This document shows positions 48,801 to 60,672 of a stretch of 64,000 nt of DNA, piece after piece. The stretch comes from Tigriopus japonicus (taxonomy: Eukaryota > Arthropoda > Copepoda > Harpacticoida > Harpacticidae), in assembly GCA_010645155.1 (NCBI GenBank), contig JAAGOF010000251.1, positions 160,978 through 224,977 on the forward strand, given 5' to 3'. Position 1 is the first letter of the stretch; the number at the start of each line of letters is the position of its first letter. The notes beneath the pieces are model-generated. The model ran no database searches. It was not told the origin of the DNA and worked only from the letters and a program-made list of their open reading frames with translations. A program made the position numbers and the translations under genes.

Positions 48801-50539
48801 AATGGTTTTTTTCAATCATGGGTGGAATTGCAATTTGATCAACTTATGTACTTTGTTTTCTATTTGCGTATGTACGATTAGTGTCGGTAGGTCAAAAACA
48901 AACCAATTGGGGAGGTAATGACAATTATTGTACGACCTTCTGAATGCTTTATGTCAATCTCAAACGTGACTGCCTTCATCATTAGGTGACTCATTAAGGC
49001 TAACTGAAAAATTCTTTACTCCAGGCTTGACTAACTACAATCTTCATGCCAAAATTGATGTTAGGATAAGTCTCGTCTGTGGCGTGACAATATTATTTTA
49101 AATATTGTGTCTTCCCTTCATATTTTTCAAAAAATAACAACGATGTTGTATTAAGACCTGCGCCACTTACCTTTGAAATGTAATTAATATTAATTGTTTT
49201 TACATTGGTTTCAAAAGTAATAAAATATAATTATATTGTGTTAAAAACAATTCATTATAAATACAATTACTTTCAAAAAGTGATTGAATTACATTCAATC
49301 GTAATATAAAATCCTTTCTTTCATTTGGCAATGAAACAGTGGCCATTATTATTTTCATTTTGATTCCAAGATCCATATCATAAAACATTGTTTTCTTTCT
49401 CAGCTTCAAGCATGAAAAAATATGCCTACTTTAGATCCCCTTAAAGTAGTAAGAATATTGTTTCTTCAAAAGGAATCTGGAAATGCTACAACCTAATGCA
49501 AACTCTAAGGCCTTTAAAATTTGAATATGGTGACCCCAGACAATTGTAATATAGCTAACAACAAACACATCTGGAGAGCTTTTTAAAAGAAACGCTAATC
49601 CCCCACTTTCATAAATAGCTTTCTTAAAGAGGGCCCAAGGGATGTTCAAATCATGTTGCAAAATCTCCCCCAAAAGCTCTTAAGTCGGTGTTATTTTTAA
49701 GACTTTAACATCTAACTGCAAGGCATTTCCAAGAGTAGCTTTAAAGCTCCAGAAGATTATCTTGTCACTCAAACAAACATGAATGTTCCCTCTTCTTCCA
49801 TAACTTTTTAGCAATCAACCAGAGCGACTACCTTGTCCACATTTAGAATATCATGGAAATAAAAAGTGACCATTTTTTACCTTCTATGTAACTCTTATTG
49901 GTCGTGAGACTCACCCAAAAAAATGTTTTCAAACCACTGTTGAGAGCACTGAACCTCTGTGCAAATAATTCACTGTGAGGTATCTCTTAAGCATAAGGTG
50001 TCACTCAACACTAAGTCCATTATTGAGTGTGTTCATCTCTGTGCAAGATGAGCTATGGAGGTCGTTAGCGCACGGAGGACAATGATAAGAATCCGTCTGA
50101 ACCTCGAGGACCGAACGAACGCAGAGAATCAGAGAGCTCGAGCACGAAGAACTCCGAGGCTTCCGAGGATTCTTGTAAATATGTTATGCCCTTTCCGCGC
50201 TCTTGTCTCCGAACCACAATATAGACGCAAGAGAAGAGGACTACAGGGTAAATTTGGAGAGATCCTGGACAAAAATTGGATGATCAAGCGAATACAGGGT
50301 TGGGTACAGTTATGAGTGCAGAAATTTTGGCAGATGAGATGATTTCTTGAGTTTGAATTTACAATTTTTTTTTGTTGAACGACACATCTTACAACATTGG
50401 TAATCAGTTGGCTTGCCTTGATTTTTCTTTAGAGGAGGGCCATCTTTGTAGGCATCTTAAAAAAATGATGTACGTGATTCAGGCAATGAAACTCAGTTTA
50501 GTCAATTAATACTGAATTGAATCTGGACAATGAGGGGAG

Positions 50540-50830
50540 TGATAACATTTGTGATTTCCATTAGAAACATATCATTTTTACTCTCGTTCCTCTAATTGGA
50601 GATATGCTTTCTCAAAGCTTTGTACTTACAGAAATTACAATACTTACGGTGCAAGAGAGCTAAAAATGAGTGAGCTTGTTCATTCATTCTATATAATTTT
50701 AGTAAGGGAACTTTTAGAGAGCAAAACTCTTGACCCCACTGTTAAATTGAACCAAAAATTGAAACACACCGTTTACCCAATATTGGAATGTCTCATTTGC
50801 AAAGAACGTAATTGATTGTTCCAACTTAAA
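50540..50830. repeat. Diverged fold-back copy
   Basis: Old copy of the CAAGAASCACTG family. It keeps GATTTCCATTAGAAACA, ATATGCTTTCTCAAAG, GTTCATTCATTCTATA and CTCATTTGCAAAGAACG in the order of complete copies. The ends are eroded. Confidence 0.55.
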
Positions 50831-51777
50831 ATTAATTAATTTTATTAAAAGCTTCATTATTTCGAGACATTCATTTGTTCTTAGCTGAATTTTGAACTTG
50901 AATGATGAGTCTGATTAAATTACTGTGCATGGTTGCTGAATTCAACGTCTGCTGGATTATTATATTAAGGCAAAACATTGATAGTTATGAAACAGGACTA
51001 GTAATAAAGCCACGCCCTGTACACTAGTCTAGAATTGAATTATTAGTGTCTCCTCTTCAAAAATGTTTCCAAGGTTGCCATCGATATTTTAGACATCGTT
51101 ATTTTTCTTTTATTGTCAGTCAGGTACGAAGCTTTGGAAATTGGCAATCAAGAGGATGTAATAGTAATATTTCCATTATAACTCACGCAATTTAGGTAGC
51201 ATTCACAGTAAGCCAAAACATACCCAAGCCAAACCAAGGACGCCATAAAAAGTGGACGAGTTTGAGGAAATAACGGGACTCTTGTAACAGCTATTCTATG
51301 AACGATTTCAAAGAAAACCAACATTCGCTTCACCTAGATGGCTCTTGCATGATCTATCTTGCCCTCAACACATCTTACTTGGATGCCCTCTCTTCTTCTC
51401 AAAATAAACAACTCGTCATCAGAGCAATCCTTCTAAAGGAAGCAACGTTGAGCCTCAAAGAGAAAAATGACAATCAACGCCATCTTGAGGTAGAAACGGT
51501 TGTGGGTGCTTATGTTTGGTCTTTGGCCTTAATTTGTGATTACTCAGCATGGTTTTTTTTATTTTTGAACACAATGATATCGTATCTGAGCTCTAAAAGA
51601 CTCGAAATATGAAGAGAAGTCCACTTTAAGATGGAAGCTGCAATTTTGGCAACAAGTTTAAGTTGAGGATAGATGTGAAATCTAGAGACTTTGCCCCTGT
51701 TTTTCCATCTAGTAGCGATTTTTGTAACCTTCAATTAAAATTCTTCATACGTTTTCACATGATTGTAAAATGTGACA

Positions 51778-52130
51778 CAAAGCACTGAATATCTGGAGTG
51801 GGAGGCTAACGGTGAGAATTGTGATTTCCAGAAATATTAATTTATATGCGTTCTTCTGCAAACGAAACATGAGGCTAGTTTTTTGACGCAAAGATCGATC
51901 TCAAGATCGGACTTAGAGTACTTTAAGTGCGATCTTGAGTTCGATCTTTTGCGTTTAAAAAACTAGCGTTTGGCTTGTTCTTAGTAGACGACTTATCTAA
52001 ATTTTCAGGTCAATCGAATGCCAGAGTGAGAAGTTATGCCCTCTCAAACTTATGTACTGAGGAGAGCATAGAATGAATGAGCGCCCCTTTTGTGGTAAAA
52101 CAATTACCACAAAATGGCTAGTTCATTCTA
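51778..52130. mobile_element. Fold-back copy D, incomplete, with a nested hairpin
   Basis: The left arm begins CACTGAATATCTGGAGTGGG and runs to the central palindrome near 52100 (TTGTGGTAAAACAATTACCAC). A separate hairpin at 51874-51967 interrupts the arm. The right arm is missing. Confidence 0.65.
51874..51967. repeat. Nested 94-bp hairpin
   Basis: Inverted arms of about 36 bp: GCTAGTTTTTTGACGCAAAG at the left and CTTTTGCGTTTAAAAAACTAGC-like sequence at the right, with CTCAAGATCG / CGATCTTGAG inside. It interrupts an arm of fold-back copy D and is unrelated to it. Confidence 0.75.
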
Positions 52131-54664
52131 GAGGGCTAAATGGAGAGAAGAGACACTCCCACTCAGCCGCTTGCGTGGTAAATTGCTTTGGCTTTGGTAG
52201 CCTGGAGTTGGGCAGAGCACCTCAAAGTGCTCTAAAAAGAAGAGTGGCTCGACTCCCCAGGCAGAAATTTGTCCATTTTTGAGCTGATATTTTAGACAAA
52301 CGGGTCACAAAAATAACTTATTTTACCATTAGTATCCAAGCCCATTGTCATCCCAACACCCAAAGCACACTCAAACATGAAATACGTTGTTGGTCAAACT
52401 CGAATTTGAGAATGTCAGAAATGTTATGATTAAGAGGTTGTGTTATCCTGAGATTATTCTTTGCGTAGTCAAACACTCTGACTTCGTAACATAGATATGT
52501 ATAGATATGACATTTTCATTTTTGTGAGACAATAGGTGGAAAATGGTTTTGTTAATGCGCCCAAAGTTTCCAAGGAATATTGATGTATCAATTATGGTTG
52601 ATTTGAGCAGAACCATGTCCTATTTTCTGTCTTACTAGTAAAATAAGATTTGTCTCATGTAAATTTGTAGTTTTGAATTTGTTGCCCTCAAATCTTGACA
52701 GAGAATAAACAAGAGGTGAAATCGTTTAAGACAGGGCTAGACATATTGCAAATATTTGAGTGTTAGGCCCCAGAAAATAATTTATTTTGCTATGGAGCAG
52801 AAATCCCAGACCTTTAATAATGTAGGGTCAGGTAATGGTTATCTTCAGCTAGCCTTACCCTCAAAATGTCTGAGACTTCTTCTCCACAGCAAAAGAAGAT
52901 AATTTTCCTTCAAAGACTGGATTGTCCCAACCTTAGGAGTGTGTCCAATTTGACTTTGACCAGAGACAACTTTGTTCTCAGTGACAAGAATTGAAGGAAG
53001 AGAGCTTGTTGATGTTAATCTGTTCCATGCAAAGACTCTTGAGCAAGGAAGCGACATGACATTTTTGGTCCCGCCAAGTTAGGCCATTGTTTGCAAGTCT
53101 ACAGATCAACCAAGACCTTAATTTCCCCCTTTTACCCATTCCAAAAGCATAAAATGCATTCATATGATGCCATTTGGTGTTCAAAAATCTATTTGAGCTT
53201 TGATTTGCTGTATTTTAGGCAAAAAAGTCATGCACAAGTTCAGTTTTGCAAGAATAAAGGTTGAACAAAATAACACTTTCTTCCAAGTTTTGCCATTTTT
53301 ATGATATTGAATAGAAAATATATAATTTCAAACTCTATTAGACTGAATATGAATTAAGGATAGTATCTAAGTAGTTCACAACTATTGTTATTAATAAATA
53401 CATAAGTCAATGGGTAAAAGAGACCTAAAATGCTAAAATGGGAAGTTTTGATGGCTGCTTGGATATTTTGTGTTTGTTTAACTCATTGGACACTCATGAA
53501 TTCATGAATTAGGTGCCTGAGTAATATTTAAAATGGCAGAAACCCTTGATCCATGGATATTGGTTTGTCTTGGGGATGAACCCACTGGGAACTTTCATAT
53601 TATACTTTTAAATAACACTTGAAGAGGAACTTGTTGTTCTTGTTGTGTTGTTAAGTAGCAATAGTTTGTCATTGCTCTTCTATTCTTTCTGAGCCACAAG
53701 CACAGTTGCTTTCTCAAAAGTTAGAGAACACTGGGCATTGGCAAACAGTTTCTTGACAAACTGATGGCATTGCACCATTGCTTAAATGATTCTTGGTCTT
53801 GATCATTGAAGCCTCAGTTCAGGAGCTCTTTTCCAACGCAAATGAAACCACTGTTTCAAAACCACTCTTTGAAATGCCTCAGACACCTTAATTTGCTTTG
53901 GCACACACAAATACTATTGGCCAACCATCAAAATCAATGCTCAAAGCCAGAGCATGGGGGATTATGGGCACTGTGGACAAGCAAGCTTGGTTCAAAAAGT
54001 TCTTTAGAGCCTTTGAATCAATGACATAATTGTGGCATCTGAAAACACAGGTATTCCTACCCACTGCAATTGGGTTTTTAGATGAGATAACACGCAATTT
54101 GAAGCTTTTTCTTCTCTTGACTGTCTTAACGTTCTTTGTTGTCGTTTACACTTAGGCCCAAGTTGGCGGGTGATTGCAAAAGGTGACCATTCTTTCCTGG
54201 AGGGAGTTAACCCCAGAATCATGCGACAAAATCATAGGGAGAGTTGACTGAGCCTGTCCTATCTATACATATCTATGCTTTGAAATACAACTGGACAGCG
54301 GGCCAGGTTGACCAAATGATGCACGAGTCCTAAATGTTCCTAAATGTCAAACGGTTAGAAAGTTTTGATTGGTACTCTTGAATTGATATTTGAATGTACC
54401 CTCTGGGTACACATTATTTTCTGATTTTTAATAATTTGACCCATAGTTACGTTGGTTGAGTTGCAAGTACATTTCTTGAACTGAGTCCAACTCATTGATG
54501 GCGCTTGGAACCCTTTTTGCATTTTGAGTGAAAGCACAAGCACATGAGGTTATTGACGTATTTTTGAATTTGGCGTCATGACTGGGGAAGCAGAGAAACA
54601 GCAAACAGTGTTCATAACACAATCCTTGCTCATGGGAGTGACATTTCTCTCCATTTAGCACGCT

Positions 54665-54860
54665 AGTTCAATCGTTCTCGGTAGGATTTGCACTGAACTT
54701 TGACTCGACGTTCAATTTAGCTGAAAATTGAAATACGTTTTCAAGTCAACATAGACAAGGTCTCATTTGCAGAAAAACGTAATTGATTTGTTTCTGCTGG
54801 AAATCATGATTCTTTTTGTTAGCCTCCCAGTCCAGTGAAATTCAGTGGTTTTTGAGTAGT
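54665..54860. repeat. Fold-back family, single arm
   Basis: One arm of the CAAGAASCACTG family, running from TCTCGGTAGGATTTGCACTG to GTCCAGTGAAATTCAGTGG. The other arm is absent. Confidence 0.65.
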
Positions 54861-55147
54861 GATTTACTACCACAAATTTGAACTTACTTGTTCAAATTTT
54901 GTGCGTTAATTTCGCTACATAAAAGCAAACTAAAAGTATAATGCTGATCAAAACTAATTTTGGTTTAGATCAAGGAAATCTTGATTTCTCAAGACGAATT
55001 GCAGAAATACAACTTAAGGCTGTCTTTGTATTAAAATGAGAGGTTATTTCAGTGCAGTTATTGTTCAGTTGAATTTTCATTGCATTAACTATGACATCAG
55101 TGGTATTCTGTTATGTATCCTTCGTTGAGTCATCCTTGAGTGAATAT

Positions 55148-55321
55148 CCCGAGTTTGAGAACGTCGAATTCAAGATCTAAGTGAAGACGGCCCGCTCAAG
55201 AGCTCGTCTGAAGGGTGACCAGTTCGAGGGCTTTAGCCCGAGAACTGGTCACCCGAAAGACGAGCTCGAGAGCGGAAGCCGTCTTCACTTAGATCTTGAA
55301 TTCGACGTTCTCAAACTCGGG
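55148..55321. repeat. 174-bp near-perfect hairpin
   Basis: The outer 44 bp at each end are exact reverse complements (CCCGAGTTTGAGAACGTC at the left). Pairing continues with few mismatches to a central GGGCTTTAGCCC palindrome. It contains paired GAATTC, AGATCT and GAGCTC sites. GC content is higher than the surroundings. It ends 8 bp before the inverted repeat that opens 55330-56723. Confidence 0.85.
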
Positions 55322-55329
55322 GTATTGAC

Positions 55330-56723
55330 AATATCGTTCGTTTGGCTCACTCATGTAGACTTAAAGGACTATCAATAAATGGGTTGGTCCCCTTAAAATG
55401 CACTGTAATCGTCACACTGGTACATGTTATTTGTTACTGGTTAGCTGATTGTCAGTCTTGAAGCAACGTCTGTGTGAGCGGGGGATGGACTGTTCAGGTT
55501 TTCGTGTGAGATTAATAGTTTTTGAAAGCACAAGCAACTGTATCAGGTAAGTGACTATTTGGTTTAAATCAAGGGCAGTCTAGCCGGCTCTTGAACAAAG
55601 CGGCATTTGGGAAGGGAGCTGGCACGAAAGATTACTCGAAAGATTTTGATTGTTTTGCAATGGATTAAAAACACGGGGGCACATGGATCATTAGGACATT
55701 ATCATACTTCAATTTCAAATGTTGTGAAGCAATTAGATCAGGGTTTCACGACACATGAAAGATGTCTGTACAACTATTAATAAACATTTTTTAAAGTAAA
55801 TCTTAAATCGAACAATTTTATGATAAATGACGAGTGCTTGGTCGTATTGATGTGATCGAGAGAAATCAATTTGCGCATATTTCGATTTTTCAATTTAGAG
55901 GCAAGAATGATGTTTGCATCGGATGGATGAATCAGCTTTTCTACACGGATTTGAAACCAACTTACAAATCAAACAAATACAATGTAAGGAGTACGTACCT
56001 TGTAATATTAAGTTTTTGAAAATAAGACTTTTGATTTTCAACATTCTAAAATGTTCTTTCAAGACCAAAAACAAGTATTTGCCAAGTGTCAGGTCTTTGG
56101 AAGTGCACAAAGTCTCCTTTTTAGATTTTCAATTTAACTCGTACTTCCAAATTTTGGTTAGGAATCTTGCTTAAAAATCCCAATTAGATTTACAGAACAG
56201 ATTGGTTCAATTTCATAGTTTGAAAGTTAAGAATGTTTTGAGTCACTATAGATTGTGCAAGAAAAGTGTTGCTGTGGGATGATTTTGTTTAACTCTTGAA
56301 TACTTCGTAAAAATTGAGACGGCAACGTATTTTCAAGTTTTGTTCTTGTGGTTGACTCAGCTCATAAACTGGTTTGTGAACGTCGTCATTCTCGTCTTGC
56401 TTTCTTCGGAATCAGAATTCGAGACTGCGCGTCGCCTTTTTCCGACCTTCATTATTGCCCGATACGATTTTCCGACCTTCAAGAGTGCCCGCGGCTGCTC
56501 TTTTTTGGCCTTCATTACTGCCCTGTTGTCTTTTTCTTTGCCTTCAATACCGCCCGTGTTGTGAGAGTCAACTGCTTTTGATCGGCTTTTTTCGCGTTCA
56601 ATTTCAATTTCAAGCTCGCACAACAATGAGCAACGTTGAGCGAAGGCGGAAATCAATTAGCAAGTCACATGAAATACGTCGACTTTTGTTATGTAGTGGG
56701 GAGTGAGCCAAACGAACGATATT
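55330..56723. mobile_element. 1.4-kb segment bounded by perfect 23-bp inverted repeats
   Basis: The left copy occupies 55330-55352 and the right copy 56701-56723; read from the right, it begins GAGTGAGCCAAACGAACG. A perfect 23-bp inverted pair 1.35 kb apart suggests a terminal-repeat element. I see no target duplication and no transposase. The interior is mostly AT-rich with a short minisatellite near its right end. The element type is unassigned. Confidence 0.5.
56430..56575. repeat. Minisatellite, 30-33 bp unit
   Basis: About four imperfect units of the form TTTTCCGACCTTCAT..TGCCCG. On the minus strand a 99-codon frame (56656-56357) reads them as basic repeats such as AIMKVGKRRR, ALLKVGKSYR and AVMKAKKEQPR. 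Whether that frame is ever translated is unknown. Confidence 0.6.
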
Positions 56724-58799
56724 GGTTTAGACCAAACAGTGTATCTTTCTTATCATGACCGTCCATCTTTTGAGAGGTCCAATTATGAGAGGAATAACAA
56801 ACGCCGAAATCAGAATGGTGGATGTAATGAAATCAAGGGCTGCATGCAAGTATCAATGAATACATGCGAAAGGCAGTGAAACACAAGAGGCCTAGAAATT
56901 GAGCCAAAATAGAATGAAGGAATGGCGTGAGAAACAGGAAAAACTCGTATCTTATTTCAGGGATCTCAAATACCTCGAACCCGTTCAAGGGGTCTTATTG
57001 TGTGGAGATATGTGACTGTAGTGATTTGATTTGCACTCAAAGCCCTTGTGACTAAAGAAATGAACAAGATGATTCATTTTTTGGGACAAAGAAACGTTAT
57101 CAGATCAGGAAAAGGAATCTTTGAATAAGACATAGTTCTATGAAGAAGAAATGGCACGAGTTATTTTACGATGTCGTGTTCGACATTCAACGTAGACTTG
57201 AAGTGTTACGAAAAAGCTTGTATTTGCGAATACAGCCAAATTTGAATTTACGAACACTCTTTTAGAACAACTCTTGATGCCAAAAAATCTTTTGATGTTG
57301 GTCAAAAACAAAATGCCTAAAATTCTTGTAACAAGCTTTTACTTTACATTTATATGATTTTGAAACTACTTTAAACTAGGAAATTGATCTTGAGCATTCC
57401 TTAACATTTTTTATCGTTTTTCGATCGAGTTGCCACATCGTGATGCTTTTACGATAAATGATTGATGCTGATCAAGGCATATCTACACATTGAAACGAAA
57501 CGCGTCACTAAATGGAATAAAGAAGGAAGGGCAAAGTTGTGTTCGATCTTATAACTTCCGACATAACCATTTAGGAAATGACGTCATCACTGGATTTTTT
57601 TCCTAAAGTAGAAAAGTGGCAACACAATCGTATCCTCGGAATGCAATGTAATCCATTTAATAATCGAAGATTGATGGAAAGCTTATTGCCTTGCCTTTTG
57701 CGATGTTAAGACTAAAGCTTCACATGTCAATCCCAATAACCGCTTGCATTTGACCTTCTTTTGGGGTAACCATTTGGGATCAAAAAATACCCTTAAATAA
57801 CCGTAAACGTGAAAATGAAAACTTTGTTTAAAAAATAGCCTAACATCTCAGTGAGGCTCTTAACCTGAGGGAAGATTCAGTTTTTTGTTTACTATCGAAA
57901 AATTTAAATCGAACTGTCATTTTGAGACTCAAGAATTTATGAGGGAAATAATTACTAAGAGAAAGCAGCTCTAGATAACATATTCAGAAATGAGAAGTCT
58001 CTGGCAATATTTTTTTTTCTCGCAAGGTTTTGAAGGTCTTGAAATTAGTCGATTTTGTGATAATGCATGGGCTTCTTTGGATCGATGGATACATCAAATT
58101 ATCATTTCGAAGTGGAATACTTGGTTTATTCTCATGAAAGAAATGGATGTACGGATTAAAATGAACCAAGCGATATTCCTAAGGCAGTTTTTTTATTTCC
58201 TCACAACGTCAGTAAATTTAAAGGAATACTGTGGACATTATTTTGTTACCCTCCTAAGATACCTATGTATATTATTGCTCTGTTTCTTACAGATCATACG
58301 ATCCCCGTTTTAAACTTTACACCGTTACAACTAAATCCAACTAGTGTTATCATGAGCAGGTCACTTATTTGAAATTAATACTTCAATTTTTAATCCAACT
58401 TAAGGAAAAGATATGTCAAGCTCAGTTTCTTTGTGACCTGAGATATCACGTCGGGTTTTCTGCACATTTTGTGTTGAATACCTTGAAATTTAGAGGCAAT
58501 TTGAAGGTGACCGCGTAAAAATTTCTCAAATAAAACAATTTATTTGATTTGTGCAATTTTTCAAATCCATTCATTTAGTAACGGGAGGCAAACCAAATCT
58601 TCTAATACTTACTTTTAAGATCTTTATGATGAAAGTTTCAAAAATTGAAACTGATGAAAGTGTACGTTGTTGCAAAAAAAAATTATATTAATCTCATCTG
58701 GTCCAATTTCGACTCTCACGACTTGATTTACCCCCAACGCCCTTGCCCTAAAATAAAGGGCTGTTGTAATCTGGTAAATACGTTTTAATAAGCTTTTTG

Positions 58800-59090
58800 G
58801 GCATACACGTAAAACACCCTTTTTTTACTGAAACGGGGCTCCTTCATTGTTCAATTTGTTGCCCATTAGTCTTCCTTGGGAATACGTAGGAGCTGATCCT
58901 CTAACAGGTTTTAAGGTAGGATTAATCAAATTTTTAAATACTTCACCTGATCAACCCACTGTGTAAGGGTTGTCCAGATCAACCAGTAGAAACTCGTTGA
59001 TGGATCAAATGTATAAATATTGATTGTATATATCATATTAATGATTTAGTTGTTAACAGGGGATCGTATTCCTTGTAGCAGTAGTAGAAA
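58800..59090 (+). pseudogene. LINE 3' end, second copy
   Basis: The plus strand reads NGAPSLFNLLPISLPWEYVG, ADPLTGFKVGLIKFLNTSPD, QPTV and a stop, matching the C-terminal region at 43921-44380. The tail follows with ATCGTATTCCTTGTAGCAG (59067-59085). It is 5'-truncated and more diverged than the other copy. Confidence 0.7.
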
Positions 59091-59590
59091 ATCTGCAACA
59101 AAAAAACTGGCACAAGTTTGGCAAGTGGTTCTTGAATTTAGATAAGGATACTGAGCAATGCATGATGCAAAAGGGATAAAAATCTATCCGCATCTGATTT
59201 GTTTGCAAAATTTTCTCCTTCAGGTTTCCAGACCTCTCCAATGTTACAAAAGGTTTGTTGTTCATCTTGACCTCCTGCGAACGAACGAAGCGGCCTTTTT
59301 AGGTGCTCTCAAAGAAGAGTACCTTTTAAATCATAATTGCATTGTGTTTGTCAAATATTTTGCTGAAAAGTAGTAAAAATAACAAACTTCCGAAAATTAA
59401 CCATTTTGGAATTTAGCACCAATGGATCTGTGCATTTTGGTTTGCCCCTCAATTAATATAAAGATGATATGATTTTTAAGTACAAAAAAGTGTTGATAAA
59501 CTCGTTGTGGAATAGTATCCCCCTTTTTCCCAAAAAGAAAGAATGAGACTCAACGATTTCATTCTGCTCTCGTATGTATTTCAGTAAGAT

Positions 59591-59596
59591 TTTATT
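59591..59596 (-). promoter_or_regulatory. Poly(A) signal AATAAA for the SOUL gene
   Basis: Canonical AATAAA on the minus strand only 15 bp beyond the stop codon. The 3' UTR would be very short. Confidence 0.65.
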
Positions 59597-59611
59597 GCAT
59601 GCCACAAAATT

Positions 59612-60672
59612 CTAAAACTGTCCAACCCGAGGTTGGGGTCGGATGTTCTTGAAGATCCAAACTTCGTTTTTATCCTCCATATCAAGCCAAGTTGGGGTAT
59701 AGACTGCATAAACTGTCACATGGGTCAGGATTTCCGAGCCTTTTCCATTGGCCTCAAGGAGAGCCCTTAAATTATTATATTCATCGGCCCATTGTTCTTT
59801 TGTGGTGAGGGATCCAACCGTCCTAAAAAAGGGACCAGTGATTTTTACCAAAAATTTTGAAGAACAAAAATATGTGAACCGTTTTACCTAGTGTAAATAA
59901 CCTTCTCTGAGGGTTCCCAAAGGGCAACCTTGGAATCGACGGGTGATGGTGGAGATTCGTTCAAAGCTTCCCCAAGGAACACGCACAACATTGATTTACC
60001 GCCTTCCGGGGTAAGATCTCGCACATAAGTCACAGGTAAGGCCAAAGGAATGGTAGCACCTGAAATAGAGACAAAACAATTCAAGGAGATTACCAAGTCA
60101 AGGATTGCTCAAGTTAGGACCACCTTCAAAATACTCGTTAGGTCCAAGTAGGAAAAAAGAAATTTGACGGAACAATAGTTTTTGCTATAAGAAACCTCAC
60201 ATTTTAGCACACTAATCGGCTCAAGATGTACTGACAGAAATTCTGAAAAATGACAAGGCGTACAAAATGTTTAACTTACCTTCATCATTCTCTCCTTCGA
60301 GATAATCTTCAAGGACTGCAAACATCTCTTCTTTGGTGACATCATCATCATACAGAGAAGTGTTAGTACAGGCAAAGTTCCTTCCGCCAACATAATGGCG
60401 TTTTTCAAACTAAGGGTAGCAACATAATTGAAGATTGCAAATCCAAGTTGGAGCTCTGAAATGACAAAATTCTTACCTGGCTTGGCGTTCCTTTGTTATA
60501 GACTTCCTCAACGGTGTAGGACAATTCCTCGAATGAGGTTGGCGCATTTCGGGCCTGGAAAAAATGGTTTATAGTCACTTCACCCTCTTAATTTTCAAAA
60601 TATTAGAAACTGGGCACTTACCAGACACCCTGTGGCTGTGAAAGCAAGAAAAGCGAGAGCAAACTTAATCAT
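59612..60672 (-). CDS. SOUL/HEBP-family haem-binding protein, secreted
   Basis: Likely haem or tetrapyrrole carrier of the SOUL family. Exons in order: 60672-60622, 60554-60477, 60409-60280, 60059-59888, 59822-59612. All have GT-AG borders and matching phase, giving 213 residues. Exon 1 encodes almost exactly a signal peptide (MIKFALAFLAFTATGCL), so secretion or luminal targeting is inferred; many SOUL proteins are cytosolic. Family features are FEKRHYVGGRNFACTN near the N-terminus (the Y-E-x-R-x-Y...W region of relatives), ATIPLALPVTY in the middle, and the C-terminal VYTPTWLDMEDKNEVWIFK, matching the aromatic-rich NEVW block of the family. Length is normal. The acceptor of exon 3 (ccctTAG) has a weak pyrimidine tract. 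An alternative name would be HEBP2-like. No lesion is seen. Confidence 0.92.

Larger units (their letters stand above)
45801..59590. other. Large intergenic region, no recognisable gene
   Basis: Contains only the repeats listed separately. Minus-strand frames at 52845-53184 and 53888-54222 look like decayed coding sequence but match no family I know. GPCR 5' UTR exons could lie here unseen. Confidence 0.5.

Noticed and set aside
51298..51612. 104-codon plus-strand frame
   Set aside because: It overlaps a dispersed repeat and resembles no protein family.
55181..55378. 65-codon frame
   Set aside because: It runs through a perfect hairpin, which explains its unusual charged composition.
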